A stretch of DNA of 64,000 nt, taken from positions 22,501,002 to 22,565,001 of the forward strand of contig NC_045148.1 of NCBI RefSeq assembly GCF_008831285.2, given 5' to 3'. Positions 11,624 to 23,385 of the stretch are shown in pieces. Below the pieces are notes generated by a model, which saw nothing but the letters and a program-made list of their open reading frames with translations, was not told where the DNA came from and searched no databases. The first letter of the stretch is position 1, and each line of letters starts with the position of its first letter. Both the position numbers and the translations under genes were made by a program. This stretch comes from Nymphaea colorata. Its lineage: Eukaryota; Streptophyta; Magnoliopsida; Nymphaeales; Nymphaeaceae.

Positions 11624-11842
11624 ATGGCTTCCCTTTCCCGTTCGCTCATCCTCTTCCTCATTCTGGCATTGGTTGCAACTGCTCTCGTTGAGCAGGGATC
11701 AGCAATCGATAGCCACCACAGTCCTGATGAGACTGGTTGTGTTGTTCTCCCCAAGGGATGCGATCCACAGGCTGCACATGCTAGTCACTCGACTAACAGG
11801 AAGATGAAGGAACCCCTCCTGTCAAGCTATCCCACTCCCTGA
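11624..11842 (+). CDS. Candidate small secreted peptide (72 aa)
   Basis: An uninterrupted 72-codon frame. Residues 1-27 form a textbook signal peptide: MASLSRS, then a hydrophobic core LILFLILALVATALV, then a small-residue exit at QGSA. The mature part is ~45 residues, polar, with two cysteines spaced C-x6-C (GCVVLPKGC), a His/Ser-rich middle, and the C-terminal tail PLLSSYPTP. The start is supported by the TATA box 53 bp upstream and by the signal peptide beginning exactly at this ATG. I do not recognise the family. Plant peptide hormones and defence peptides are often made as secreted precursors of this size. The tail loosely recalls Tyr-Pro-containing signalling peptides, but no named motif is present. 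An intron adding a further exon is possible. Expression in the secretory pathway is inferred. Confidence 0.6.
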   Translation: MASLSRSLILFLILALVATALVEQGSAIDSHHSPDETGCVVLPKGCDPQAAHASHSTNRKMKEPLLSSYPTP

Positions 11843-11938
11843 TGATCAGTCCTCCTTCAGTTTCACCACCGCTGCTCCATGACTTCAGATCAGACCAAGT
11901 GAACCCATGTCTTCCCACTCTTAAGAATTTGTACTGCA

Positions 11939-11945
<7 letters not shown>

Positions 11946-11980
<35 letters not shown>
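11946..11980. repeat. (TA)n microsatellite
   Basis: A pure TA array in the presumed 3' region of the 11624 gene. A short (TC)n follows at about 12067-12085. Confidence 0.9.
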
Positions 11981-11983
<3 letters not shown>

Positions 11984-12089
11984 GCAGGCAGCCATGGCCA
12001 TTATGTTGGGTTTGTTCGTGTTGTAAATGTGTTGGTCAATGACCTCCAATTTTACAAGCATGGAGTTTCTCTCTCTCTCTCTCAGATGC

Positions 12090-13639
12090 AGGATTCTAAT
12101 CAGCAGTTTCGACCCCATTCTCCAAAGTGAGCCTTGAATATCAGCAGAAAATAGAGAACAAAGCTGGATGTCAGGATCGCTTGAGCTAATTTTCTTATGT
12201 TGGTTGATTCCCAGAAATCTAAGAAACAAAGCTTCCTTTCTTTCAAGAATGATCAACTGTAAGGTTAAATGATTTTACGCCCTTGAGAATAACATACAGC
12301 CGATATGGGCGGGGCATTAATTGACAGGCCATTCCATCTTCTTTAGTTAGCTAGGCTGCAACTCCAACCCTGTCCTTGTCCGTTGGTGTCATGGCTTCGC
12401 CCCTTTGTGAATGATGCCTCACGTGTCAAGTCTTTTCTAAAATTTGAATATGACATGCAAAATATCGACATCCGTATGAAAGGGGCAGTTTGTTTTCATT
12501 TTACATTATTTTCCCAATTACTTGAGTTTTCCTCTTCGGTCCTTGCGAGGGGCTTTACTTTTTGACTTGGTTACTAAGTTCAAATATCTGTCTGGAACTT
12601 CTTCGTTTTTTCCAAGTTTTGGGGATAAAAAATAAAGCAAAATCACTTTGAGAAAAACTGTACAGAAACTAAGAGCAAAGCATGGAACAAAGAGAAAGAA
12701 AATTTATTTTAAGCGTTAGCGAGCTGCTCCGGTGAGACAGGGGCAAAGTCAAATATATTGTTCCACATCAAAGTTTCCAATCTGGTTTTATGCACTGTCC
12801 CGTCAAAAAAAAAAAAAAATTGTGCACTCGAGATATAATGTTCGGAATACCCCTGATCAGTAAAAAGTGGGAAACCTCTTCTAAGGAGAAAAAATAGGTA
12901 GTAAAAAAGTTGAATGTCCAACAAAAACTTCCTTTTTTTTTTTTGAAAAATCTCCGAAAGGCCCAACTTCCCCTTCTTTTGCTTTTGGGTGCATATCTGA
13001 CACTCTCTGCAGCCAACAGAATCTTTCATCTACCCAAAGTTACGTATACAGAGTTTAGGTTCTGTGTGGAGCTATATATTGTTGGGCCAGAAACACATCC
13101 GCAATAGTTTGTTTTTTTCCTTTCTTTTTACTGCCCACCTCATGTTGGGGTATTTTATACCTGAGACTTTGTCAAGTTTTAAAAATTTCAAGATGTGCTC
13201 ATAAAGATATAAGAATTACATAATCGAAATCGGTACAAAAAAGCATGGCATCTATAGTGTGATTAATATTGATGGAGAAGATCCAAAACAGTGGCGTATG
13301 AAATTATGATGCGGATGTTTATTGTCTCATGATTTTGATCATGATGGTGGTATATTGTGACTTTGAATGCAGTGATTTGTTTAATATATGCAGCAACCAA
13401 GCAATGGCATAGTTTTTTTTTGTTTTTTCTTCTTTTACACTGAGGGGCACTTGATCGGGTTTAAGTATGGCTAGGCACCATGCATAATTTGAGTGCTCTA
13501 ATAAAGTTTTTTGATTTTCTGGTATCGGTACACCATCCCCATGTATCTCCTCTGCTCAAGCCAAAAGATTCTTTAAAGGCTGCAAAGTAGATATTCTTCC
13601 TGTTAGGAGTTGAATTGACCAAACGAGTGGATTTAAGTG
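12090..13639. other. Intergenic, no gene recognised
   Basis: Minus-strand frames at 12709-13029 run through an A15 homopolymer and show no domain. The rest is AT-rich with homopolymers. Confidence 0.4.
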
Positions 13640-13965
13640 AGCTTGGGCATCGGGTCTGCCTGGTCTGACTTGGAAAACCGAGTCCGAGCCTAAGCCTGCC
13701 CAATTAAATTTAAAAAATATATAATTTTAATATGAAATAATATATAAATATAATTAATTATAATAAAATATTATTATATATATAAATTAATAAAAATTTT
13801 AAAAAATAACTTATTGGACTCGAATCGGGCTTATCAGGCCCACTCGGGCCAGCCCATAATGATCGGGCTGGCCTGGGTCCGTTTTTCTCGTGCCCGGGCC
13901 CGAGTCAGGCCGGGTGCTGTGTATCCGGCGACAGCCCGACCTGGTGCCCAGCCTCAGCATGTATA
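13640..13965. repeat. GC-flanked, AT-cored dispersed element
   Basis: GC-rich arms (GGGCATCGGGTCTGCC on one side, CCGGGCCCGAGTCAGGCCGG on the other) surround an AT-only centre. A second copy with the same order, including ATAAATTAATAAAAA, lies at 32225-32495. Non-coding and MITE-like. Confidence 0.6.
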
Positions 13966-14166
13966 AACCGGCCCAATATGCCCACTGCTTGTCCTTCCGA
14001 CACAAATGTTGCTGAGAGAAAATTTTGTCGTTCGTTTTGCAGTGGCAGCCAATACCATTGTGAAGTTCCATTGGACCTCCCAAAAAACTTTGATGATTTG
14101 GGGGATTTGATATTCTACCAACTTTTGGTATCCAAGGAAACATTTCAACCATGTGGATAGCTGGCC

Positions 14167-14330
14167 CACTACAAAAATTGGTATTTACCAACGCAAGGAA
14201 ACATTGGTAAAGGAGCAAAGTCTGTGAAAATTTACTGACGTTTAGGGACATCAGTTAAGAGAATATCAGTGAAAATGTCACCGACATTTCAAAGTTGTCA
14301 AAAAGTAGACTTTTGGAAGATTTCCTGAAA
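14167..14330 (+). mobile_element. CACTA (EnSpm) transposon terminus
   Basis: Starts CACTACAAAAATTGGTATTT, the typical CACTA-superfamily end. It is followed by subterminal repeats of the ACCGACATTT type in both orientations: TTACCAACGC, TACTGACGTT, GACATCAGTTAAG and TCACCGACATTT. No matching opposite end (TTTTTGTAGTG) was found downstream, so this is either a solo end or an element whose other end has decayed. No TPase-like frame is visible. Confidence 0.6.
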
Positions 14331-14394
14331 AAATGGTGAATTTGTTTCTAACCCTAAAACAAATTTAATTATATATATCTTAGTCACTTCATCT

Positions 14395-14480
14395 ATGAAT
14401 GGAATGGCGTAATGGACAGGCAGGGGCTGGTAGCCGGTTCAAGTTCTCATGGCATCAACTCCTTGTGTTGTAAAAGGAAG
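14395..14480 (+). repeat. SINE-like pol III promoter (weak)
   Basis: TGGCGTAATGGAC resembles a tRNA A box, and ~33 bp further CGGTTCAAGTTCTC resembles a B box. This spacing suits a tRNA-derived SINE head. There is no clear tail or target duplication, so it stays tentative. Confidence 0.25.
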
Positions 14481-14884
14481 CACACCAATATGCAAATTGA
14501 ATCATGTCACAACAACAAACCTACCACTCTAGGAGGAAGGAGGGAAAGGGTGAAAGGCTTCGACTTTCAACCCAGCAGTAAAATGAAATACTCATCTAGC
14601 TCACAACGTGATGTATTTCGGCCACTTCTCCTATGGAAAAGTAGCTTGTCACCTTGAGCAATACTCATATGCAGCATTTTTTGCCAGAGGTTGGAATGGG
14701 ACAACTGAAATAGCAACTATGGAACAAAGGCATGTAATTTAGGGGCTGAGAAGCACATGGATGTAATCTCATTGTCGCCAAAACAAGGTAATGAACATGA
14801 AAATGACTTTTCGTTACAAATATTTTACTTTATAGGTTTTATAATTTTGAACAACTCTTCCTATCTTCACTGCAAAAGAAGAAA

Positions 14885-15145
14885 TGTCTATATCAAATCT
14901 GAATCCAAATTTGAATATAATTCAAATCCTAGGCAAATCTGATTGTCAAATTCATATCTAAATCCGAGTCTGACTTCTAAACCTACTGAACCACATTATA
15001 ATATGTCGGAACGAACTTTCAAATTGATGGATATCAAATAGAGGATATTTATTTAACATGAATCTGAAATCAATCCAAATCTGTTCAAATATTTAGTTAA
15101 ATCTGAATCTGAATACGATCATGTGTTATTTCCTAAAGCCGTATT
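14885..15145. repeat. Dispersed TCTGAATC-word repeat
   Basis: Same family as 9185-9510: words such as AATCTGAATCCAAATTTG and AATCTGAATCTGAATACG. Confidence 0.55.
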
Positions 15146-15399
15146 TGGTCCGACTGCTTTAGATGATAATTGTTATATAATCCAATTCTTTTAAAGTAGT
15201 TAATTTGGTCGGATATATGATCCAAATTGAATTATTGACACCTATATAGATGATATATATATATGTGTGTGTGTGTGTGTCCTGTATCATTATGTCAATT
15301 ATGCGTTTCTTGTGGAGCATCCGATTTTTTTTATCAGACGTTCCTGTTACTTAAAAAAGTAATAGTAAAAGAAAAAAAATGGTTGGGGCTCAGCTGTGG

Positions 15400-16325
15400 G
15401 CTGCATACAAGCAGAATCGAGCTCGAGCTCAGATCTAGTCATGTTTAATCAGCTCAAGCTTGACACAAGATCCCAAACTTGAACTCGAACTCGAATTTGA
15501 CTCGAGAGACTGTGTTTGAGCTCGAGCTCGACTCATCGGCTCACTTAAGCTCATTTATCCCGTATGTTTTCCCCCAAAAGCGTAAACTATTCTACATTGT
15601 GTTTTCATCTCCGAAGTTAGAACTCAATGCAGGAACACCCAATTTCCAGAAACCCAAAAAGAACACATACCAAAAACAAAAAAATAGGACTGTAATGTAT
15701 CCCAACCGACACATACAACAATCCTGGAAAAGAACAAAACAAAAAATGAGATTGAGAAACACACCAAAACCACATGCAAATACATTGAGCAAACAAAAGA
15801 CGACAGAATCTAAAACATTGAAAAGTAGAAACTTAAAATTCCAGAGAAACACAAAGGAATACGGAAAAGACGAGGAATGCAAAACAGGAAATCAATAGCA
15901 ATAAACTTGAGATTAAGATAGAGAAACTTGAGGGGCTGCTTACCTTTGGTCATCTGCCACCATTGTAGGTGAGAAATACGAGAGGGAAAGTGAATGAGGT
16001 TGATTGATTGAAAAGAGTAATGATGAGGGTAGGTGGTGAGTGTAATGATGAAGGTAAGAGGAAGCATGGGTGAAGAGAGAGAAAAGGAAAGGAAAAATTC
16101 AAAACACGTGAAGAAAGCAATGAGAAAAAAAAATAATAAAAAGTTTGTAAAATTTAACAAACCAAGCAAAAAACCCAGCTGAGTCGAGTCCAACCAACTC
16201 AAACTCGGCTCGCTAATATACTCGACCTTATATTTAAGCTCGAGCCAACTCATACAGAAAACGAGTTGAACTCGAGTGAGTTCGAGTCGAGCCCGAGTTG
16301 GCTCGACTCTTTGTGCAGCCTAGTC
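15400..16325. repeat. Large CTCGAG-family element with ~600 bp interior
   Basis: The left end reads GGCTGCATACAAGCAG followed by GAGCTCGAGCTCAG. The right end reads GGCTCGACTCTTTGTGCAGCC, which is its approximate inverse (GGCTGCACAAAGAGTCGAGCC). Other members here are ~350 bp. This one carries ~600 bp between its arms, with an A-rich, Lys/Asn/Thr-rich 139-codon plus-strand frame (15479-15898) that looks compositional. It is either an expanded non-autonomous element or two neighbouring ends around unrelated DNA. Confidence 0.5.
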
Positions 16326-16754
16326 AGCTGTGACCATGAATGGGGAGAAACTGTCACCTCCCTTTGACGGTGTTGGCAACCATTGGCTCAAAACCACCGG
16401 GGACATCGGTGACACATTAACAAGAAGAAATCGTTGCATCCCCCTCGCTGTGTTGGAGAACCACCGGCGGGCAGTAGCAGAGCTACCTTGTGGCTGGATT
16501 GTATGCCAATGCTAGACTCAGGCGTAGCTATATGCAGGGCCCACACCAGACTTAGGCTGCTGTCCCGTAGTCCTATATGCATTCATTCCATTGCAAGAAT
16601 AAGATGTATTAGTGCCCCTCTTCCACCACTACACTCAATCGACTATTATCATCTTGAATAGATATACCCAATTTGCAAGGGCAGAAATTAATCTTGCTCT
16701 CCTGTTTCAGATTTTTCTCCCAAAGCTATCCACATACAGAATAACAATCAACTA
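16326..16754. other. No gene recognised
   Basis: Overlapping 60-75 codon frames occur on both strands at 16330-16661, in locally less AT-rich DNA, without a recognisable domain. Confidence 0.3.
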
Positions 16755-17935
16755 CTTTTGACTCAGTTACTCTGACATCTTCGATGTCAACACATGAAGC
16801 TTCATTGAATTGGAAATGCTTGACATATATTGACTCGCGTGCATATTGCTGATCTTCCACCAACTACTCACATTTGAAAACCAGGAAAGGCATTGAAGAA
16901 TGAAGAGATTACTTAAGTAGTTTATTTGGGCTACGCAAGCTTTGAACAATCTCTCATGTTCCTTGTATAGTAGTTTGTTCACATTTAACTACTTGTAACC
17001 AACATTAGATGTCATGTTGACAGAATGCAGTGAATTCTTGCACCATTCCTTCAATTTGGTGAAATGGTCGGAAAATCATTTATATGGCTGTTTTACTCAA
17101 GTTATAACACCCACAAATGCTCCTGCAGTCTCCAGTCATAGTTGGGTGAGCAGGAAAAGTATTTCATCTCGCCGCCTAATGAGAAGTTTGAAACCCTCAC
17201 GCTTCCTCCCAACCTCCCTGCTTTGTGCTATCAGCTTGTGAACCTAACCTTATGAAATTAATTCTTTATTCATGGAAAAAATGAATCAATGATCAAGCAA
17301 TATCTCATCCAAAAGGTTTATTATTCTGGCCTTAGCATGAAGATACACATAGTTAAATGTATGAGAATTTTACAAAAATAAGTTCATGCTTTGCTGGATG
17401 ACAAAAACATGCCACTGTTGTCGATTACATAAAAAGACAAAAGCAGTTAAATGAATGTGTATTTTTGTGATTTCATCAAACCTAAAACTTGTTTTTGTAA
17501 AAGCTTCATTTCTTTGCTTTTAAGGCACAGTGTCTAAGTTGAACATGTTGTGGATCAATACATGATAGAGTGCAAGATCCAAGTTCAAGCTAAAACCTAA
17601 TCATTTGGTAAATGGAACACTTTGAAAGTGTCATATGCATATGCCCCAAAGATTAGGGGAGATTCATTGACATCTAGTTCTAATGTTCTATGAATCTGCC
17701 CAAACTTTGATGCAGGTTAATGGAACACTCACATAATGTTCTAAAACCCCAAAACAATCCCTAAACAAACATCCAAGTCAAGGTTTAGATACTAATTCTT
17801 GTTGTTAATTAGGTGGTCTCAATGTGTATATAGGAAAAGTCAATGTCGCCAGATGTTAGATAGTTGTGTGGTTAAAATTTAGAAATTTGTTGTTATAAGT
17901 AAATTGTCATCCACCATAAATTTGACATTGCTGCT
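16755..17935. repeat. Tandem duplication, unit 1
   Basis: Starting at CAGTTACTCTGACATCTTCG, this segment is repeated in the same orientation and order at 18295-19195. Shared landmarks include CACCATTCCTTCAATTTG, ATGATCAAGCAATATCTC/TTGATCAAGCAATATCTC and AATTTAGAAATTTGTTG. Unit 1 is longer. No frame is conserved between the two, so the unit looks non-coding. Confidence 0.75.
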
Positions 17936-18294
17936 TAGTGATTATCATTTAAATTAGTTGTTCTTTTCAGTTTTTGTCTCTCTTTTTTTGAAATATATAT
18001 TTTACCAATTTCATTTTGAAGCTTACACTTCACCTCCTGATAGGATAAATGTCTTGCTTCATGCTTTAAACACCTTTACCAGCCAATTAAAGTTTTTGGT
18101 TTTTTTCATCTTCCTTTAATACTCAAAAGATGGAAGAAAAGTGTCCAAAGATGTCATGATCAAAAGATAGGTTCAGGACTAAGGTTCAAATTTAAATATA
18201 TTGGTACACAATTAAGGGTCCTCTTGAAGACTTCCAATCTGAATTGACTCGTGCTGAGCACACTGCATTTAGTGCAGATGGGTTATGGACGTTT

Positions 18295-19051
18295 ATGACT
18301 CGCTTACTCTGACATCTTCAATGTCAACGCTTGAAGCTTGATAGAATTGGAAATGCTTAATGGATATTGACTCGAATGCATAATGCTGGTGGGTATTTAA
18401 TACAGGCGAAAGTAATTTAGTCCCCTAACTACGCACAATTGAAGACTAGGGAAGGCATGGAAGATATGTTTTAATTAGTTTAGTTGGGCACCACAAGCTT
18501 CAAATCAATCTCTCTAGTGCCCTGTATAGTAGTTTGTCACAATTAACTACTTTTAACCATCATTTAATTTCATGTTGACAGAATGCAGTGGATTCTAGCA
18601 CCATTCCTTCAATTTGATGAAATGGTGAGAAAATCATTTTTATGGTTGCTCTACCCAAGTTATAACACCTAAAAATGCCCCTATGTGTATAAGAGAATTA
18701 TTTCATTTTATCGCCTGGTTTGCGCTATCAGCCTGTAAACCCAATTTTGTGAAATCAATTCTTTATTCATGGGACAAGTTGAATCCTTGATCAAGCAATA
18801 TCTCATCCAAAATGTTTATTGTTGAGACCTTAGCATGAGATTACACAGTTAGATGTATGTAAATTTTACAAAAATACTTTCATTCTTTGATGGATGACAA
18901 ATACATGGTACTGTTAAAGCTTCAGTTCCTTACTTTTAAGGCGCCACATCTAAGTTGATCATGTTGTTGGTCAATACGTGATAAAGTACAGGATCCTAGT
19001 TCAAAAAACCTGGGTTCATCCAAATCAAGGCTCGGACTCCAATTATTATTG

Positions 19052-19105
<54 letters not shown>

Positions 19106-19195
19106 AATCAATGTTGGTAGATGCCAATAAGTTGTTGTATGGTTAGAATTTAGAAATTTGTTGCTGAAAGTAAATTGCTGTCCGCCACAAACTGT
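18295..19195. repeat. Tandem duplication, unit 2
   Basis: Direct copy of 16755-17935 with internal deletions. It lacks the CTCCAGTCATAGTTGGG segment and part of the later AT-rich stretch, and it carries the TA/TG microsatellite at 19052-19101. Confidence 0.75.
19052..19101. repeat. (TA)n(TG)n microsatellite
   Basis: Compound TA then TG dinucleotide array. Confidence 0.95.
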
Positions 19196-19589
19196 GTTAA
19201 TACCAATTATGCAGTAAACTTTTTAGCGACAAATTTTTTAAATTTACCCATCTAGCAGCATTCAGCATCTGGAAGAATTAGATCCTCATAGATGGAGAGA
19301 GAGAGAGAGAGATGATAATAATTTTAATGTGAGAGACCTGGCCCAGTTCTCGACTCCAACATTAAAACTCGGTGCAAATTCTCGGGCAAAGAAGAAAAGT
19401 TGGACCTAGATACTGATAAGGTAAAGTCATAACTTTTTCCAGGAAGTTTGAAAAAAGGAGAGGACGTTTGAATCACATGGTCAGAGTGAAAAGTTGTTTA
19501 TAATGCTAATATGTCCAAGAACTTTCTTATAAAAGGCCAGAGAATATTTTTATAACTTGTTATCATAAAATAAAAATGTTATAGAACAA

Positions 19590-19745
19590 GCGGGGGAGCC
19601 AGAAAAAATTTCTGGAGGAGCACTCATTCACATATTTCTATATCCAAAGCGGCACTATGTATATAACATAACAAATATTTGAAAACATTAATATAAAAAT
19701 AAAAAAATGTTGAAGGGCTAATGTAGGCGGTTTATATGTAGCTCT
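19590..19745 (+). repeat. GGAGCC-type MITE-like element
   Basis: Begins CGGGGGAGCCAGAAAAAATTT and has the AT-rich body of the 3538-3715 family. It ends near TAGCTCTGCTTCTGC, which is close to an inverted form of its start. Confidence 0.45.
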
Positions 19746-20833
19746 GCTTCTGCACAGAACATTTTCAATGTGCACAAACATATCTTACCATCAAATGCTT
19801 TCTCGTTTGTCCTCATGTAGATGTAGGCAACCAGCTGCAGCAAACTTAATTTGCAATTGTTGGGTCACAGCCTTATTGTTTTAAATAAGAAGTCCTTTTC
19901 ACTTTAGATTGTGTTCAATGGGTGGGAATTAGTGTCCCAAAATTTTATTTTGAGACACTTTGTCCCACTATACAAAGCTGTAATGAAAATCGAAACTGAG
20001 TGTCACTCAACTTTTATTTTTCCAAAAATTGATGAAGTCCTATTCAATTTTGTTCATACCTCTAGGGGGGCGACAGAAATTAAGTGTATAGTGTCACAAA
20101 TATTGTGATATTTAAAAAAATATCATCATATTAACATAAAAAATAAGAACAACTAAAAAAGGGGAAATCAATATGTTGAAAAAAAAAGAAAAATATATTT
20201 ATCACGTTTTTTCACATTTTTTTGCAATTTCTTCTATTTTTCATTTTTCTGTTTTATAGCATTGACATTATCATGGATTCAAATTTAAACTCAAACCTAA
20301 TTATATCTCATGATTTTTATCATCATTAAATGTTCTTCATCATTTTTCTATAGTTTTATTTATGTTTTCTTATTGCTTTCTGATTTAATTAATTTATAGC
20401 TATTTTTAAATTTTTGGAGTTTTTTCTGAGATTTTCCGAAGAAAACAATTTTGCCGAAACATACTCAACAAAAATCATGCTATTAAAAACCCCATACCGA
20501 TATTTCTGACAATCAGTTTGACACCTATTGCTACCTTCAAAGAAGTTTATTAGAGGACTCAGCCTCTTCAAAAGCAAATGTAGCTTATTTTGCAAATAGG
20601 TAAGTGGAAGGTGGGGAGTAAGTATTTGTTCACATCAATTTGGAGATCGGGATGTCATTAAAATTGGAGGTTGTATCTCGTGCTCCCTTATGGGTTTGAG
20701 TCTTGCAAAAATGTTGGGAGGATCTTTTCATAGTGTAGTTAGGCATATTAGGGCATCCAGGTTTGGTTTCATTTGAATTTTGGTTTTGCATGTGGGATCA
20801 TAGGTTCAAGTGTCAAAGCTGCTTTGATACTAT
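19746..20833. other. Intergenic, AT-rich, no gene recognised
   Basis: 20160-20560 resembles the poly(T)/poly(A) dispersed repeat seen upstream of the receptor-kinase copies. The rest holds nothing recognised. Confidence 0.4.
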
Positions 20834-21014
20834 TGTAACAACTTGAGTCACACTCCTACACCGGATTTGGACCCCTGATTTAACAGATCTAACCCACCCC
20901 CTTGCAAGTTCAAATGAACTGATATAATCAATCACTTAACAACCTCCTTTATATGTCTTTCAAAATTCTTCGTAATCTTACATATAAGGGATTAAACTTT
21001 TGAGGTGTGACACA
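20834..21014 (-). mobile_element. Candidate solo LTR with primer-binding site
   Basis: TGTAACAACTTGAGTCACAC opens the segment and GAGGTGTGACACA closes it, giving TG...CA boundaries. Just outside the TG end lies GCTTTGATACTAT, which on the minus strand resembles the initiator-Met tRNA primer-binding site (TGGTATCAGAGC type). The same arrangement occurs at 31405-31420. No second LTR or internal coding region was found. Confidence 0.4.
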
Positions 21015-22221
21015 ATTTCTCAATCTAGTGGCGGAGTAATGTTGTAGGCACACCGGTCCATCAAATTTACTTTATTTGCATAGAAGTGCCCCTTAAAGAT
21101 TGAAATTTAAACTTAGACTGTTCTTTAAAGGTTGAAATTTAAAGACAAAAATTTCTGACTCCACTCTGATATGGACTGCTAACTTGTAATCAATTCCCTT
21201 TAAGGCTGACTGGGAATGAGATCAATCCCCTGTTGGCTTGGATTATGATTTCATTCCTCATTCTTGGGTGGCTTCTTCCTACATCATGCGGATTGTTTCC
21301 ATCGTCGAAATCGAAGGACTCAACCTGTACCAGGGCTTCTGTTTTGGGGGTCTCTCTTACACAATATGTTTGGATTATTGTTTTTATCCTCTGATGAACT
21401 TGTGTTCTTGCTCGTTGCCCTGATCGTCTCATACTGGGAAACAACTAGGCCCATATATAGGAGACAAAAATTAGGAACTTTTGCATTCGAACATTTCAAT
21501 CAGTCATTGATTTGAAAACTTTGGTCAATAAATTGGTTGTGACAATATTTTGCAAAAAGAAAAGAAATTCTGGAAATTTCTGCAAATCCATGGAAAAGTC
21601 AAAATTTTGATCTTTTTCTATATGCTTAAGTTTTCCAAACGTCACATTACTAGCAATTGTTAAAAATTTTGGTTTTTTGAAAGTTTAGTAAGCAAAAAGC
21701 TTAAATAATTCTATTTATCCATTCTAACTATGACTGAATTTCCAAATTGATTGTATTCCTTGAAACTTTTGGTGGCCTATCAATTCAGAGTTTTAGATTT
21801 TGTGTCTTACCTCTTCTTATCACTTTGGAAAGTCCCTATATTATTTGCAGCAGTGAAGTCTTTTTTTTTAGTGAAATAAAATGTGATCAGATTGGATCTT
21901 TCAATCGTCAAATTTCTATGTCATGTACATTTGGCATCGTCCAGACTTTGCATGACATCTAACAATAAGAGATGACATGAACGAATTTGACATTCTTATT
22001 GACCTTTGTCAAATCTTCATTCCTTTATTCGACTGTTTGAATTTACATGCTTTGACCAAGGTTGATCACTTGATTACTAAGCCAAATAAGAAGTGAAACA
22101 GGATTTATAAAAAAGAACTAGCATTTCTACTGTTAACAGCCTCGGCCTTGGAGTTCGTCAAAATTTTATAATATGCTATTTTTTAAATACAAAATCACCC
22201 TATATATATATATATATATCA

Positions 22222-22644
22222 TAGTTACAAATAACATCACGGAGTTTTAAACGGCAAGGTTATTGTCAGGTATAATACGTCGATCTTGAAAAAAATAAAA
22301 AAAAATGAGAAAAACACGGTAAATTTTTAAAACTAAAAATGAGAAAAAAGTAAAATAAATTAGAAACTAGTAACACAAACACGAAAAGATAAACAGATTT
22401 GCAACAAATAAAAAATAGAAAATGAAAAAAAAAAACAGTTTCGCATTAAAAAAACTGAAAAAAATGAAGAAAGTGAAAAAAACTGAAAAAATGAAAAAAA
22501 AACGTTAAAAACGGGTTAAAAAGTATTTTTCCCTTTTTAACTTTTTTTTCAAAAAAATGCTGTTTTTTAAAGTTTTAAAAGGCTACTTAATTTATTGCGT
22601 TTTTTTTAGTTTTTTTTTTTGAAAAAAACGTGTTTTCTAAGACT

Positions 22645-22648
<4 letters not shown>
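22222..22648 (-). repeat. AT-rich dispersed element inserted in block R copy 1
   Basis: Absent from the collinear position in copy 2 (about 28870). Its reverse complement aligns with 24300-24600, 33770-34060 and 47580-47890 (shared elements: TTACTAGTTTCTAATTTATT/TTATTAGTTTCTCATTT, AAAATTTACC, and a closing region around GTAACTATGAT/GTGACTATGGTC). It is flanked by TA microsatellites on both sides. Confidence 0.6.

Positions 22649-22718
<70 letters not shown>
22648..22718. repeat. (TA)n(GA)n microsatellite
   Basis: Long TA array running into a pure GA array, then CACACA. Confidence 0.95.
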
Positions 22719-22720
<2 letters not shown>

Positions 22721-23385
22721 CACACACACATAGACACGTACATACAAACATACGTATATGATAGAGTTTTAAATTATGATTATCTACCAAAGTTTCTTAT
22801 TAGCTATCTCTATTGTATGACAATTGCAGGCCAATAGGGAATAATTTGAGGGGTTTGTATCTTTTGTTATTTATTGTCTTTTTGGAGTCTTGGGATTGGA
22901 GTTTGTCAGATTCAAATAGGATACATCTTGAACTATATCTGTTTTTTTAGATATTAACATATCCATATTCAAATTCTGATTCGAATGCAAACAATGGATC
23001 TAAAATCCAATATCACAATCTGAATTCGAATTTTGAATCAATTCTGGCTGATTTTCAAAATGTAAGAGCATTTGAATATAAGATTTTTATTTAAACTTAA
23101 ATCCCCATATCTGAATCTGAATCCGAATCCAGTTGGATATATATGTACATCCAAATATGAATCAACATCCAGTCAGATGTCGTTTCTTAAACCCGAATCT
23201 GATCCAATTTCTTAATTGGCTTGCCTGAGCTACTTATCTTCCACAGGTATATATGATTGTGATATTTTTAGAGTCTTATGTGAAATAATTGCTTATTTCT
23301 GTGCTTTAGCTTATGAATGCTGGATTTTTGTCATTCCAGTAACAAAGGGATCCAAATACTAGAATCTGTATGTGATGGTCAGATC

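Larger units (their letters stand above)
21030..23385. repeat. Duplicated block R, copy 1
   Basis: Runs collinear with 27350-29475 plus 30110-30275 (copy 2), and its first part with 46150-46987 (copy 3). Shared anchors: ATTCCCTTTAAGGCTGACTG, CCATGGAAAAGTC/CCATGGAGAAGTC, GACTTTGCATGACATCTAAC and CAGGTATATATGATTGTGAT. No long frame is conserved. It contains a TCTGAATC repeat (22895-23215). Compared with copy 2 it lacks ~450 bp near 21170 and has a ~430-bp insertion at 22222-22648. Confidence 0.8.

Noticed and set aside
12709-13107. Minus-strand frames and a TTCCACATCA motif resembling the plant snRNA upstream element
   Set aside because: The motif is only a partial match, there is no TATA at the required distance, and no snRNA body is recognisable.
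13811-14251. 146-codon minus-strand frame
   Set aside because: Crosses the CACTA terminus and the GC-rich dispersed repeat. No domain.
15479-15898. 139-codon plus-strand frame, Lys/Asn/Thr-rich
   Set aside because: A-rich composition inside a repeat element, no start context or domain.
15810-16253. 147-codon minus-strand frame, Phe/Leu/Ser-rich
   Set aside because: Antisense of A-rich repeat DNA. The hydrophobicity is compositional.
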